Assembly (NCBI RefSeq): GCF_002233675.1
Contig: NZ_NMUQ01000003.1
Span: 676,121-723,056 of the forward strand
Origin: Paenibacillus herberti
GTDB lineage: Bacteria; Bacillota; Bacilli; Paenibacillales; Paenibacillaceae
DNA length: 46,936 nucleotides
Reading direction: 5' to 3'
Shown: positions 1 to 7,229 of the stretch, in pieces
Numbering within the stretch: position 1 is the first letter of the stretch
How the letters are laid out: each line of letters starts with the position of its first letter
Program-made: the position numbers and the translations under genes
Notes under the pieces: generated by a model
The model's input: only the letters and a program-made list of their open reading frames with translations
What the model was told of the DNA's origin: nothing
The model's database searches: none

Positions 1-73
1 CAATACCTCTTCAAATGTCGAAGTTGAAATACTGCGAATTAGCGAGAAAACAGGAGAAAACATTACTTTATAG
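1..73 (+). CDS. C-terminal end of an unidentified protein (cut by window edge)
   Basis: An open frame runs in from the left edge (codons from base 2) to a TAG at 71-73. It encodes about 23 residues ending EKTGENITL. The next gene starts only 14 bases later with its own ribosome binding site, which fits an operon. The visible part is too short to identify. Given the small membrane and pilus-like proteins that follow, it may belong to the same secretion or pilus cluster, but that is only an inference from position. Confidence 0.5.
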   Translation, partial: NTSSNVEVEILRISEKTGENITL

Positions 74-87
74 TGGGAGGTGAAAGC

Positions 88-237
88 ATGCGCAACATAT
101 TGGTGACAGTTATGATGATCGTCGTAATGCTGGTACTTTTTAATACGATCGTTGCTGACAACGCAACCGGCACTCGGTCCCGAATTCAAGGTCAAGGCAA
201 CACGGCGAATACTCAAATCGGTAACTTAGTCCCTTAA
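88..237 (+). CDS. Small single-TM protein, 49 aa (microprotein 1)
   Basis: An ATG at 88 follows the ribosome binding site GGGAGG at 75-80. The protein has one hydrophobic helix at about residues 4-23 (rich in Val, Met, Leu) and a polar Gly/Asn/Gln-rich tail. The tail carries the pattern GT-R-x-x-I-Q-G-x-G and recurs in the next small gene (266-412), so the two look like a tandem duplication. No known family is recognised with confidence. The size, single N-terminal helix and position among TadE/TadG-like proteins would suit a small pilin or an accessory of a Tad-like system, as an inference. Confidence 0.6.
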   Translation: MRNILVTVMMIVVMLVLFNTIVADNATGTRSRIQGQGNTANTQIGNLVP

Positions 238-265
238 ACGGGCCAAAGGAAGGAGTAGTGATCAA

Positions 266-412
266 GTGAAGGAGATACTGGCTTCGCTGCTGCTGCTCAT
301 AGCTGTTGTAGTCCTTTATTTATCGGTTGCCGAAGGGCCGGAAGGTACAAAGGCTGGGCTTCAAGGATATGGAAGCGCCCTGTCCAACAATATACGGGGA
401 ACGGATCCTTGA
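266..412 (+). CDS. Small single-TM protein, 48 aa (microprotein 2, paralogue of the previous gene)
   Basis: GTG start at 266 with the ribosome binding site AAGGAAGGAG at 246-255. An earlier GTG at 258 hits a stop after three codons. The hydrophobic helix spans about residues 4-21 and is followed by a soluble tail with GT-K-x-x-L-Q-G-x-G, aligned with the tail of the protein encoded at 88-237. The stop codon overlaps the TTG start of the next gene by four bases (TTGA at 409-412), so translation of the two is probably coupled. Function unknown; a pilin-like or membrane accessory role is an inference. Confidence 0.6.
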   Translation: MKEILASLLLLIAVVVLYLSVAEGPEGTKAGLQGYGSALSNNIRGTDP

Positions 413-834
413 AACAGATTCTCGTGTTCGTGTTGTTTGCATCTATGTTCTGCTGGATGATGTTCTCCCCGGTATATAAACATGTTCTCATCATGCGCGA
501 AGCTATGCTGCAGAAGGAAGTGGATTATCTGCTTGAGGTCGGGGCAAGCGCCAGTCGAGGATACATCGACGAGGTAATGCTCCAGCAGTCTCGGGAGCGG
601 CTTGCGAGCATTGGCATGAGGCGAGACTCTATCCAATTCACGGTCAGCTCTACGAGCGGGCTTCCAGCAGGCAATTCCAGCGCGCCGCTGCTCCGTGGAA
701 CCGGCCTCAGACTGACGGCAAGTTACCCGTATGAAGGACTGTTTCAGATCGATCGTTTGATTGGCATTCCGGTTCCGGATGCGGCTCAGCTCATTACGGT
801 TGGCGGTCTCAAGATGAGCGAATATGTTCCTTAA
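409..834 (+). CDS. Membrane-anchored pilus-assembly-like protein, 141 aa
   Basis: TTG start at 409 overlapping the previous stop. The N-terminus is a hydrophobic helix (residues about 4-22), followed by a region like the N-terminal helix of TadE/pilin-type proteins (REAMLQKEVDYLLEVGA) and then a beta-rich domain with a conserved-looking SYPYEG segment. It lies inside the run of small membrane proteins at the left edge, 3' of two TM microproteins and 5' of another secreted helix-plus-domain protein. A role in a Tad- or type II secretion-like apparatus is inferred from shape and neighbours, not from a firm family match. Confidence 0.6.
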   Translation: MKQILVFVLFASMFCWMMFSPVYKHVLIMREAMLQKEVDYLLEVGASASRGYIDEVMLQQSRERLASIGMRRDSIQFTVSSTSGLPAGNSSAPLLRGTGLRLTASYPYEGLFQIDRLIGIPVPDAAQLITVGGLKMSEYVP

Positions 835-934
835 AGATATGGGCGTAAGGTAATACAACAGCGATCGGAAGAAGAATGGTTCGTGCTTAGCCGTAATATT
901 TCTAAGTTGAACTTATGTGAAAGGGGGCCGCACA

Positions 935-1423
935 ATGTACAAGCTGCTCTGGGGCCTGCTTATGTGCGGTCTTTGGCTGTACGCTCAAGCAGCGCAGACG
1001 GATGAGGAACGCGCGGTACGCATCCTGTTCGAGGCAAAACACGCCGTCAACCGTGCCGCGCATGCTGCCGCTCAGCAGCTTGACGAACGCGAGCTTGCGG
1101 ATGGGAGGTTCGTGCTCGACGAGCGCAGAGCATTGGAGGAAGCAACAGCTTACTTGCAGGATAATTTGCGGCTGGATGAGCAGGGCAACCCACTCCCTGG
1201 TTCACGACTGAGGCAACAGGTGACGGTTGATGCTTGGCATGTGGTGGGCAGAAACGAAAGCTTCCCCTATACGTACCAAAACAGTGAATTCAATTATGAG
1301 GTGACGCTGGATCGCCCCGGCGTCATTCTTATTATCCATGTCATCCATCCTCGTGCCTTCTCCGTCATGGAGCCGATTGAATGGCATATCAAAGGGGCAG
1401 CACAGCTTGTGCTTCCAAGCTGA
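935..1423 (+). CDS. Secreted or membrane-anchored TadE/TadG-like protein, 162 aa
   Basis: ATG at 935 is preferred to the GTG at 917 because AAGGGGG at 921-927 is a good ribosome binding site for it. Residues about 3-20 form a hydrophobic signal or anchor ending AQAAQ. An amphipathic helix follows (EAKHAVNRAAHAAAQQLD), resembling the junction after the TM helix in TadE/TadG-type minor pilins, and then a beta-rich C-terminal domain. It is last in the left-edge cluster, followed by a terminator at 1480-1504. Family assignment is tentative. Confidence 0.6.
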   Translation: MYKLLWGLLMCGLWLYAQAAQTDEERAVRILFEAKHAVNRAAHAAAQQLDERELADGRFVLDERRALEEATAYLQDNLRLDEQGNPLPGSRLRQQVTVDAWHVVGRNESFPYTYQNSEFNYEVTLDRPGVILIIHVIHPRAFSVMEPIEWHIKGAAQLVLPS

Positions 1424-1479
1424 TAATGCCAAGATTGAATGGGGGCATCATGGCAAGAATATACTTAAGAGAGAGTATG

Positions 1480-1504
1480 ACTTCCTTTAAGAAGGTGGTT
1501 TTTT
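1480..1504 (+). terminator. Probable Rho-independent terminator of the left-edge cluster
   Basis: Arms 1480-1487 and 1492-1499 pair with one mismatch and one G-U pair around a TAAG loop and run into six T's at 1499-1504. It is moderately stable. Its position 57 bases after the last gene of the cluster supports the call. Confidence 0.55.
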
Positions 1505-1633
1505 CATGATTAATCATAAGCTAAACATTATTCAACAAATGGTCGAGGGCTTCTATTAATTTGACCGTTGAGATTCTACTAATTCATCTGAATGGGAAGA
1601 GCCCAACCTAAAGTTTGCTAAGCAGACTATCAT

Positions 1634-1652
1634 CTAGTACAATTTTTACTAG
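1634..1652. repeat. Inverted repeat upstream of the IDEAL-domain gene
   Basis: CTAGTA at 1634-1639 and TACTAG at 1647-1652 are perfect inverted arms around a 7-base AT-rich spacer. They lie just before the ribosome binding site GGGGAGGG at 1661-1668. The repeat could be an operator or a short mRNA hairpin; the sequence alone does not decide. Confidence 0.35.
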
Positions 1653-1677
1653 AGCTGTTAGGGGAGGGCGATTGACG

Positions 1678-2061
1678 ATGTTGAAGCTCGGAGATAAAGT
1701 CATGATTGTGTCCGATCAGTATGAGCAGAATCTTCCTGTCGGGGAGTATGGATATATAATTGCGTATGATCGCAATGCGGATAATGTGTTTGACTATGTT
1801 GTGCGAGTACCGGCTGAGAACCGGAATTTTCTTGTGCCGGGTGATGACGTCGAGCTGGAAGAGATTTTGATGCGGCTTGAGGTTGACCGTATTGAACGCG
1901 AGGCGCTTATTGATTTTGCCTTGGCGACCCACAACGAGGAATTATTTTACTGGATTATGAAAGGAGATACCGCTGAACCGCAGGAGGAAGAGATTGCCTC
2001 CAAGGAGGTTCAGAGCCGGGAGGATTTTATCCGGCAGGTTAATCTCAAGGCGTGGATCTGA
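1678..2061 (+). CDS. IDEAL-domain protein, 127 aa
   Basis: ATG at 1678 follows GGGGAGGG at 1661-1668. The frame is open upstream to 1615, but that extension has no ribosome binding site and is not protein-like. The N-terminal ~60 residues form a small beta-rich domain (LGDKVMIVSDQ, GEYGYIIAYDR). The C-terminal half carries REALIDFALATHNEELF, which matches the IDEAL domain of Firmicute regulatory and adaptor proteins. An acidic tail follows. IDEAL is thought to mediate protein-protein contacts, as in Bacillus competence regulators, but the partner of this protein is unknown. It appears to be a single gene. Confidence 0.75.
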   Translation: MLKLGDKVMIVSDQYEQNLPVGEYGYIIAYDRNADNVFDYVVRVPAENRNFLVPGDDVELEEILMRLEVDRIEREALIDFALATHNEELFYWIMKGDTAEPQEEEIASKEVQSREDFIRQVNLKAWI

Positions 2062-2120
2062 TTTAATCTCAGTCGGATGGAGCATTACAAAGACGTATAA
2101 TCGATGAGAAAGGGTGTGGC

Positions 2121-2831
2121 ATGATGGAAGTTGTTTTTCATGGTCAATCCTGTGTTGGTATTACGCTTGATAATGGCAAGTCTCTACTGATAGATCCGTT
2201 CCTTAGCGGCAATCCGCTTGCCAAGACGAGTGCTGAAGAGGTTTCTGCAGATTATATTCTGCTGACTCACGCCCATCAGGACCACATCCTGGATGCGGCA
2301 GCGATATCGAAGCGTACAGGAGCACCGATCGTAGCTATTCCGGAGCTGGCTGCCTATATGTCCTGGCAGGGAGCCAAAACGATTGAAATGAATATGGGAG
2401 GCACGGTGGATCTTGGCTTTGCCAAGGCGACGATGATTCCGGCCTTCCATAGCTCGGGCATCGTAATTGCCGAAGAACAGCGGATTATTTATGGCGGCAT
2501 GCCGGCTGGTTTCGTGATTGAAGTCGAGGGAGTTAAGTTTCTGCATGCTGGAGACACATGTTTGTTCTCAGACATGGCTTTGATCGGACGCAGGCACAAG
2601 CTGGATGTAGCCTTCATCCCTATTGGCGATCATTATACGATGGGCCCGGAAGATGCTCTGCAAGCTGCTGAATGGTACGGTGCAGGGCTGGTTGTGCCGG
2701 TTCATTATGATACATTCCCGCCGATTCAGCAGGATGCTGGAGCATTTGTGGCCAAGCTCCAGGAGCTTGGCATCCGCGGTCAGGTTGTCGAGCCGGGCAG
2801 CAAGGTAAACCTTTCCTTTTTGGAACGATAG
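2121..2831 (+). CDS. UPF0173 metal-dependent hydrolase (metallo-beta-lactamase fold)
   Basis: 236 residues, matching the usual length of the UPF0173 family (YtkL-like in Bacillus). The metal-binding HxHxDH motif is LTHAHQDHILD at residues 48-58. Further conserved segments are FHGQSC near the start, HAGDTCLF in the middle (third metal site) and VPVHYDTFP near the end, which supplies the last histidine. It is cytoplasmic, with no signal peptide. The physiological substrate of this family is not established. Two ATGs (2121 and 2124) share the ribosome binding site AGAAAGGG at 2106-2113 and either may start the protein. Tandem hairpins downstream end the transcript. Confidence 0.9.
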   Translation: MMEVVFHGQSCVGITLDNGKSLLIDPFLSGNPLAKTSAEEVSADYILLTHAHQDHILDAAAISKRTGAPIVAIPELAAYMSWQGAKTIEMNMGGTVDLGFAKATMIPAFHSSGIVIAEEQRIIYGGMPAGFVIEVEGVKFLHAGDTCLFSDMALIGRRHKLDVAFIPIGDHYTMGPEDALQAAEWYGAGLVVPVHYDTFPPIQQDAGAFVAKLQELGIRGQVVEPGSKVNLSFLER

Positions 2832-2886
2832 GTAATTACGTCTTTATTTCATCTATTTCAGCCTGTTAAGCTGTTATTACAGCATC

Positions 2887-2940
2887 GCCACCAGCAGGTG
2901 GCACGGTCGCCGGACTTCGCTCCGGCGGCTTTTTTATTTT
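2887..2940 (+). terminator. Tandem hairpins ending in a Rho-independent terminator
   Basis: The first hairpin is a perfect 6-bp stem (2887-2892 with 2897-2902, loop AGCA) without a T-run. The second, stem CGCCGGA/TCCGGCG (2908-2914 with 2921-2927), is followed by GGC and a T-run from 2930. The second is the actual terminator. The first may stabilise the 3' end. Confidence 0.85.
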
Positions 2941-2974
2941 TGAACAAATTGGTTTACTTGTTTAGCGCTGTGCA

Positions 2975-3004
2975 TTGAGAATGTTGTTCAAATCAAGGTA
3001 TAAT
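2975..3004 (+). promoter_or_regulatory. Sigma-A promoter of gatCAB
   Basis: TTGAGA at 2975-2980 and a consensus TATAAT at 2999-3004 with an 18-base spacer lie about 70 bases before gatC and after the upstream terminator. Start-site mapping would confirm it. Confidence 0.75.
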
Positions 3005-3075
3005 ACATGGAATGACTCAAGAGTATAGTCAACAAATCAACAGTGAATCGACTTTAGGCAAGGGGGAATAGAGCA

Positions 3076-3363
3076 ATGAGCATCGGCATGAAGGATGTCG
3101 AGCATGTAGCCAATCTAGCGCGTCTTGAACTGAGCGTGGATGAGAAGGAACAGTTCGTCGGCCAGCTGAACGCGATTCTCAAATATGCGGAGAAGCTGGG
3201 CGAGCTGGATACGGATGGCGTAGAGCCTACCAGCCATGTGCTTCCGGTGACGAACGTAATGCGGGAGGATGTCGTCAAGGAATCCTTATCCAATGAGGCT
3301 GCCTTGTTGAACGCCCCGGATGACGAGGATGGACAGTTCAAGGTGCCGGCTGTACTTGAATAG
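3076..3363 (+). CDS. gatC: Glu-tRNA(Gln)/Asp-tRNA(Asn) amidotransferase subunit C
   Basis: 95 residues, the usual GatC length. It opens with the typical VEHVANLARLELS segment, contains LNAILKYAEKLGELDTDGVEPTSH, and ends in the conserved region PDDEDGQFKVPAVLE. GatC is a small structural subunit that wraps around GatA and joins it to GatB. The complex converts Glu-tRNA(Gln) to Gln-tRNA(Gln) in bacteria lacking glutaminyl-tRNA synthetase. ATG at 3076 has AAGGGGGA at 3060-3067. It is first in the gatCAB operon, with gatA 28 bases downstream. Confidence 0.97.
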   Translation: MSIGMKDVEHVANLARLELSVDEKEQFVGQLNAILKYAEKLGELDTDGVEPTSHVLPVTNVMREDVVKESLSNEAALLNAPDDEDGQFKVPAVLE

Positions 3364-3391
3364 CGCACAAGATTGAAAGGAGGAACTGCGG

Positions 3392-4840
3392 TTGGCTTTA
3401 TTTGATATGCGGTTGCAGGATTTACATAACGAGCTCGCTTCCGGCAAGCTGTCGGCGGCTGAGCTGACCGAGGCGTCCTACAAGCGGATTGCCGAGACGG
3501 ATGAGCGTATCGGTGCTTTTCTGACCTTGAACGAGGAAGGGGCGCGAGCGAGAGCGGCTGAGCTTGATCGCTCCGGCGCGGAGAAGGGACTTCTTCACGC
3601 GATGCCTGCGGGAATCAAGGACAATATTGTTACTAAGGGCTTGCGCACGACTTGCGCCAGCCAGTTTCTAACTAATTACAATCCGATTTACGACGCGACT
3701 GCGGCCGGCAAGCTGAATGCCGCTGGCGCCGTAACGATCGGCAAGCTGAACATGGATGAATTCGCGATGGGCGGCTCCAACGAGAACTCCAGTTTCAGAC
3801 CGGTTCGTAATCCATGGAACACGGATTATGTACCTGGTGGCTCAAGCGGTGGATCAGCCGCCGCTGTTGCGGCAGGACAGGTCTATTTTGCTCTAGGATC
3901 CGACACCGGCGGTTCGATCCGCCAGCCCGCATCCTATTGCGGCGTCGTTGGATTGAAACCGACTTACGGCCTCGTGTCCCGCTTCGGTCTCGTGGCGTTC
4001 GCATCCTCGCTTGATGCGATTGGCCCGCTCACCAAAAATGTCGAGGATTCCGCCTATGTGCTACAGGCAATTGCCGGCCATGACGGGATGGATTCCACCT
4101 CTGCAGAGGTAGCCATTCCGGATTATGTCAGCTCGCTGACTGGTGATGTCGCTGGTATGCACATTGGTGTTCCGAAGGAATACATGGGCCAAGGCATTGA
4201 TCCTAAGGTTAAGGAATCTGTATTGGCTGCGCTAAAGGTGTTCGAGAGCCTCGGCGCGACTTGGGAGGAAGTATCCCTGCCGCATACAGAATACGCGGTG
4301 GCGGCGTACTACCTGCTGGCCTCTTCGGAAGCCTCCTCCAACCTGGCTCGCTTTGATGGTGTACGGTATGGCGTGCGAGCAGACAATCCGGACAATTTGC
4401 TGGACCTGTATCGCAAATCTCGCAGTCAGGGTTTTGGCCAGGAGGTCAAGCGTCGCATTATGCTGGGGACCTATGCTTTGAGTTCCGGCTACTATGATGC
4501 TTATTATCTTAAAGCCCAGAAGGTTCGCACGCTGATCAAGCGCGACTTCGACCAGGCATTCGAGAAATTTGATCTGCTGCTCGGACCAACGGCTCCGACG
4601 CCTGCCTTCCGTATTGGAGAGCAGATCGGCGATCCGCTAACGATGTATCTGAACGATATCGTGACGATTCCGGTCAGTCTTGCCGGCGTTCCGGCGATCA
4701 GCGTCCCTTGCGGCTTCGTGGACGGCCTACCGGTCGGTCTGCAACTGATCGGCAAAGCTTTTGATGAAGCAACAGTGCTGCGCGCGGCGCATGCCTATGA
4801 ACAGAACACGGATCACCATAAGGCGCGCCCGCAGCTGTAG
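3392..4840 (+). CDS. gatA: Glu-tRNA(Gln) amidotransferase subunit A (amidase)
   Basis: 482 residues with a TTG start at 3392, set by AAAGGAGG at 3377-3384. This subunit hydrolyses glutamine and passes the ammonia to GatB. The amidase-signature Ser-cisSer-Lys triad is visible: Lys76 in AGIKDNI, cis-Ser151 in [11 protein letters not shown], and nucleophile Ser175 in [11 protein letters not shown]. The spacings match known GatA. The C-terminal [20 protein letters not shown] block is also typical. It is cytoplasmic and lies between gatC and gatB in the operon. Confidence 0.98.
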   Translation: MALFDMRLQDLHNELASGKLSAAELTEASYKRIAETDERIGAFLTLNEEGARARAAELDRSGAEKGLLHAMPAGIKDNIVTKGLRTTCASQFLTNYNPIYDATAAGKLNAAGAVTIGKLNMDEFAMGGSNENSSFRPVRNPWNTDYVPGGSSGGSAAAVAAGQVYFALGSDTGGSIRQPASYCGVVGLKPTYGLVSRFGLVAFASSLDAIGPLTKNVEDSAYVLQAIAGHDGMDSTSAEVAIPDYVSSLTGDVAGMHIGVPKEYMGQGIDPKVKESVLAALKVFESLGATWEEVSLPHTEYAVAAYYLLASSEASSNLARFDGVRYGVRADNPDNLLDLYRKSRSQGFGQEVKRRIMLGTYALSSGYYDAYYLKAQKVRTLIKRDFDQAFEKFDLLLGPTAPTPAFRIGEQIGDPLTMYLNDIVTIPVSLAGVPAISVPCGFVDGLPVGLQLIGKAFDEATVLRAAHAYEQNTDHHKARPQL

Positions 4841-4876
4841 AGCGCCCGTATCACGCAAGCAGGAGGAGCTTAAGCC

Positions 4877-6319
4877 ATGACGCAATTCAATACCTACGAG
4901 ACGGTCATCGGGCTTGAAGTGCACGTAGAGCTTCACACGGCCAGCAAAATCTTCTGCGGCTGCTCGACGTCCTTCGGCGCCCCGCCGAATACTCATACTT
5001 GCCCCATCTGTCTGGGACACCCCGGCGTTCTGCCGGTGCTCAATCGACAGGCGGTCGACTATGCCATGAAAGCAGCGATGGCACTAAACTGTACAGTCGC
5101 TGACGTGAGCAAGTTCGACCGTAAAAACTATTTTTATCCGGATTCACCAAAGGCGTACCAAATCTCGCAATTCGATCAGCCGATCGGCGAGAATGGCTGG
5201 ATCGACATTGAGGTGAACGGTGAGACGAAGCGGATCGGCATTACCCGCCTCCATCTGGAGGAAGATGCCGGCAAACTGACACATGTCGAGGGCGGCTTTG
5301 CCTCTCTCGTTGATTTCAATCGTGTTGGCACACCTCTCATCGAGATCGTATCCGAACCGGATTTGCGCTCCCCGGAGGAGACTAAGGCCTATCTGGAGAA
5401 GCTGCGCGCTATTATGCAGTATTGCGATGTATCCGATGTGAAGATGGAGGAAGGCAGCCTGCGCTGTGACGCCAACGTCAGCTTGCGTCCGTGGGGCCAG
5501 GAAAAACTGGGCACTCGTGCAGAGCTCAAGAACATGAACTCCTTCCGGGGTGTACAGCGTGGACTCGAGTACGAGCAACTTCGTCAGGCCGACATCCTCG
5601 ACGCTAACGGTACAGTTGTGCAGGAAACTCGTCGCTGGGATGACGCACAAGGCAAAACCTTTGCTATGCGCGGCAAGGAAGAATCGCATGACTATCGCTA
5701 TTTCCCTGATCCAGACCTGGTTCGGCTGTTTATTGACAGCGAGTGGAAAGAGCGCGTTCGTGCTTCTATTCCGGAGCTTCCGGATGCACGTCAAGCTCGC
5801 TATTCGGCGGAATATGGTTTGCCGGCTTATGATGCTGCGGTAATCACTTCCTCCAAAAAGCTTGCGGATTTCTTTGAGGAGAGCCTGGTTTACACCAAGG
5901 ATGCTAAGGCGGTTGCCAACTGGATCATGGGTGATTTACTCGCTTATCTGAATCAAAACAACAAGGAAATCGACGCTGTTAGCATTACCGGCCAAGGGCT
6001 TGGCGAGATGATCGGTCTGCTGGAAAAAGGCACGATCAGTGGCAAGATCGCCAAAACCGTCTTTAAGGAGATGCTGGAGAGCGGCAAGCTACCACAGCAG
6101 ATCGTTGAGGAGCAGGGTCTGGTGCAAATCAGCGACGAAGGCGCCATCAAGGGCATCGTCGAGAAAGTTGTTGCCGCCAACCCACAATCGGTTGAGGATT
6201 ACAGGGCGGGCAAGGAGAAGGCAATTGGTTTCCTCGTCGGCCAAGTGATGAAGGAGTCCCGTGGCAAAGCCAATCCGGGTCTCGCCAACAAACTGTTAGT
6301 CGATTATTTGAACGCTTGA
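4877..6319 (+). CDS. gatB: Glu-tRNA(Gln) amidotransferase subunit B
   Basis: 480 residues; ATG at 4877 with AGGAGGAG at 4860-4867. GatB phosphorylates the glutamyl group on the mischarged tRNA with ATP and transfers ammonia to it. The N-terminal kinase-like domain shows [13 protein letters not shown], a zinc site formed by Cys27, Cys29, Cys42 and Cys45 (FCGCS and CPICLGHPG), and the segments [10 protein letters not shown] and [12 protein letters not shown]. The C-terminal YqeY-like tail domain ends [16 protein letters not shown]. It is the last gene of the operon, followed closely by a strong terminator. Confidence 0.98.
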   Translation: MTQFNTYETVIGLEVHVELHTASKIFCGCSTSFGAPPNTHTCPICLGHPGVLPVLNRQAVDYAMKAAMALNCTVADVSKFDRKNYFYPDSPKAYQISQFDQPIGENGWIDIEVNGETKRIGITRLHLEEDAGKLTHVEGGFASLVDFNRVGTPLIEIVSEPDLRSPEETKAYLEKLRAIMQYCDVSDVKMEEGSLRCDANVSLRPWGQEKLGTRAELKNMNSFRGVQRGLEYEQLRQADILDANGTVVQETRRWDDAQGKTFAMRGKEESHDYRYFPDPDLVRLFIDSEWKERVRASIPELPDARQARYSAEYGLPAYDAAVITSSKKLADFFEESLVYTKDAKAVANWIMGDLLAYLNQNNKEIDAVSITGQGLGEMIGLLEKGTISGKIAKTVFKEMLESGKLPQQIVEEQGLVQISDEGAIKGIVEKVVAANPQSVEDYRAGKEKAIGFLVGQVMKESRGKANPGLANKLLVDYLNA

Positions 6320-6340
6320 TCGGCCGATTAGTAATCAGCT

Positions 6341-6374
6341 GCCGCCCTCTCGGCCAGGGAGGGCGGCTTTTTAC
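6341..6374 (+). terminator. Rho-independent terminator of gatCAB
   Basis: A perfect 9-bp GC-rich stem (6341-6349 with 6359-6367), 9-base loop and a T-run at 6368-6372, starting 21 bases after the gatB stop. Confidence 0.93.
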
Positions 6375-6503
6375 TTATAAATTATTCATTTATCAATATT
6401 AACTGCAATTTATCCGTAGAAATTGAGCTGCTTGCATACATTGGGATACTGGGCATACAGAGGTGCAGCCACATTATACATCGTGAGGGGACGGAATCAT
6501 TCC

Positions 6504-7229
6504 ATGAACAACGCGTTGAGCACTATTGCCCATGACAGTCCGTGGTACATCAATGAATGGGAATTGTTATTGAGACTGTTTTTGGCTGTACTGTTAGGTG
6601 GTTTAGTCGGATTTGAAAGGGAGCAATCCAATCATGCCGCCGGCCTTCGGACAAATATCCTTGTGTGCCTAGGCTCTTGCCTGCTGATGCTGCTGTCAAT
6701 TTACGGATTCGCTCAGTTTGTCAACGAAACGAATGTGCGTTTGGACCCTGCTCGTCTTGCTGCTCAAGTCATTACTGGTATCGGTTTCTTAGGAGCAGGT
6801 ACTATTCTATTTACGGGCAAGTCGATTACCGGCCTCACCACTGCGGCCTCTTTATGGGTTGTATCAGCGATTGGTCTATCGGTCGGCGCAGGCTTTCTTC
6901 TTCCGGCAATAGCGGTTACAGTGCTAGTGCTGCTAGTATTGGTCGTGCTCAATAAGCTGGAGAAAAAGTTCAGCAACGGCAAAAAAGAGCATTTCATCAA
7001 AGTGCTGGCCGATGAGAAAGAGACGTTGCTTCTAGCCGTAAGTGCGCTGCTTACGGAGCAGGGAATTATAATGCGCAAGCTGTCGCTGCAGGAATATGGT
7101 GATCGAGAGCTGGAGCGCTCCAGAGTAATGCTGCTCTTGTACGTCAGTTTTCCCAAACAGGATAAGCTGATACCATTGCTCGAAAAAATCAAATCATTGG
7201 AGGGCGTACATGCTGTGAGTGTTGAATGA
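6504..7229 (+). CDS. MgtC/SapB family membrane protein
   Basis: 241 residues from the ATG at 6504, which has GAGGGGACGG upstream at 6485-6494. The frame is open to a TTG at 6423, but that extension lacks a ribosome binding site. The N-terminal half has about four or five TM helices with the family signatures LGGLVGFEREQSNHAAGLRT and ITGIGFLGAGTI. The C-terminal ~80 residues form an ACT-like soluble domain. MgtC-type proteins help cells cope with low magnesium or intramacrophage conditions, and in some species they modulate the F1Fo ATPase. The role here is not known. The stop overlaps the ATG of the next gene (ATGA), so the two are coupled. Confidence 0.88.
   Translation: MNNALSTIAHDSPWYINEWELLLRLFLAVLLGGLVGFEREQSNHAAGLRTNILVCLGSCLLMLLSIYGFAQFVNETNVRLDPARLAAQVITGIGFLGAGTILFTGKSITGLTTAASLWVVSAIGLSVGAGFLLPAIAVTVLVLLVLVVLNKLEKKFSNGKKEHFIKVLADEKETLLLAVSALLTEQGIIMRKLSLQEYGDRELERSRVMLLLYVSFPKQDKLIPLLEKIKSLEGVHAVSVE

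Noticed and set aside
1450-1559. Two overlapping tiny frames (19 and 17 codons, joined by ATGA), each with a purine-rich stretch before its ATG
   Set aside because: They overlap the hairpin and T-run at 1480-1504, which explains the sequence better as a terminator. The peptides match nothing known.
5144-5794. Long open frame on the minus strand across gatB
   Set aside because: It lies wholly inside gatB, whose family motifs are unmistakable, and has no recognisable protein features.
6423-6503. N-terminal extension of the MgtC-like protein from a TTG
   Set aside because: No ribosome binding site is seen before it, and the residues are unlike the start of the family. The ATG at 6504 fits better.
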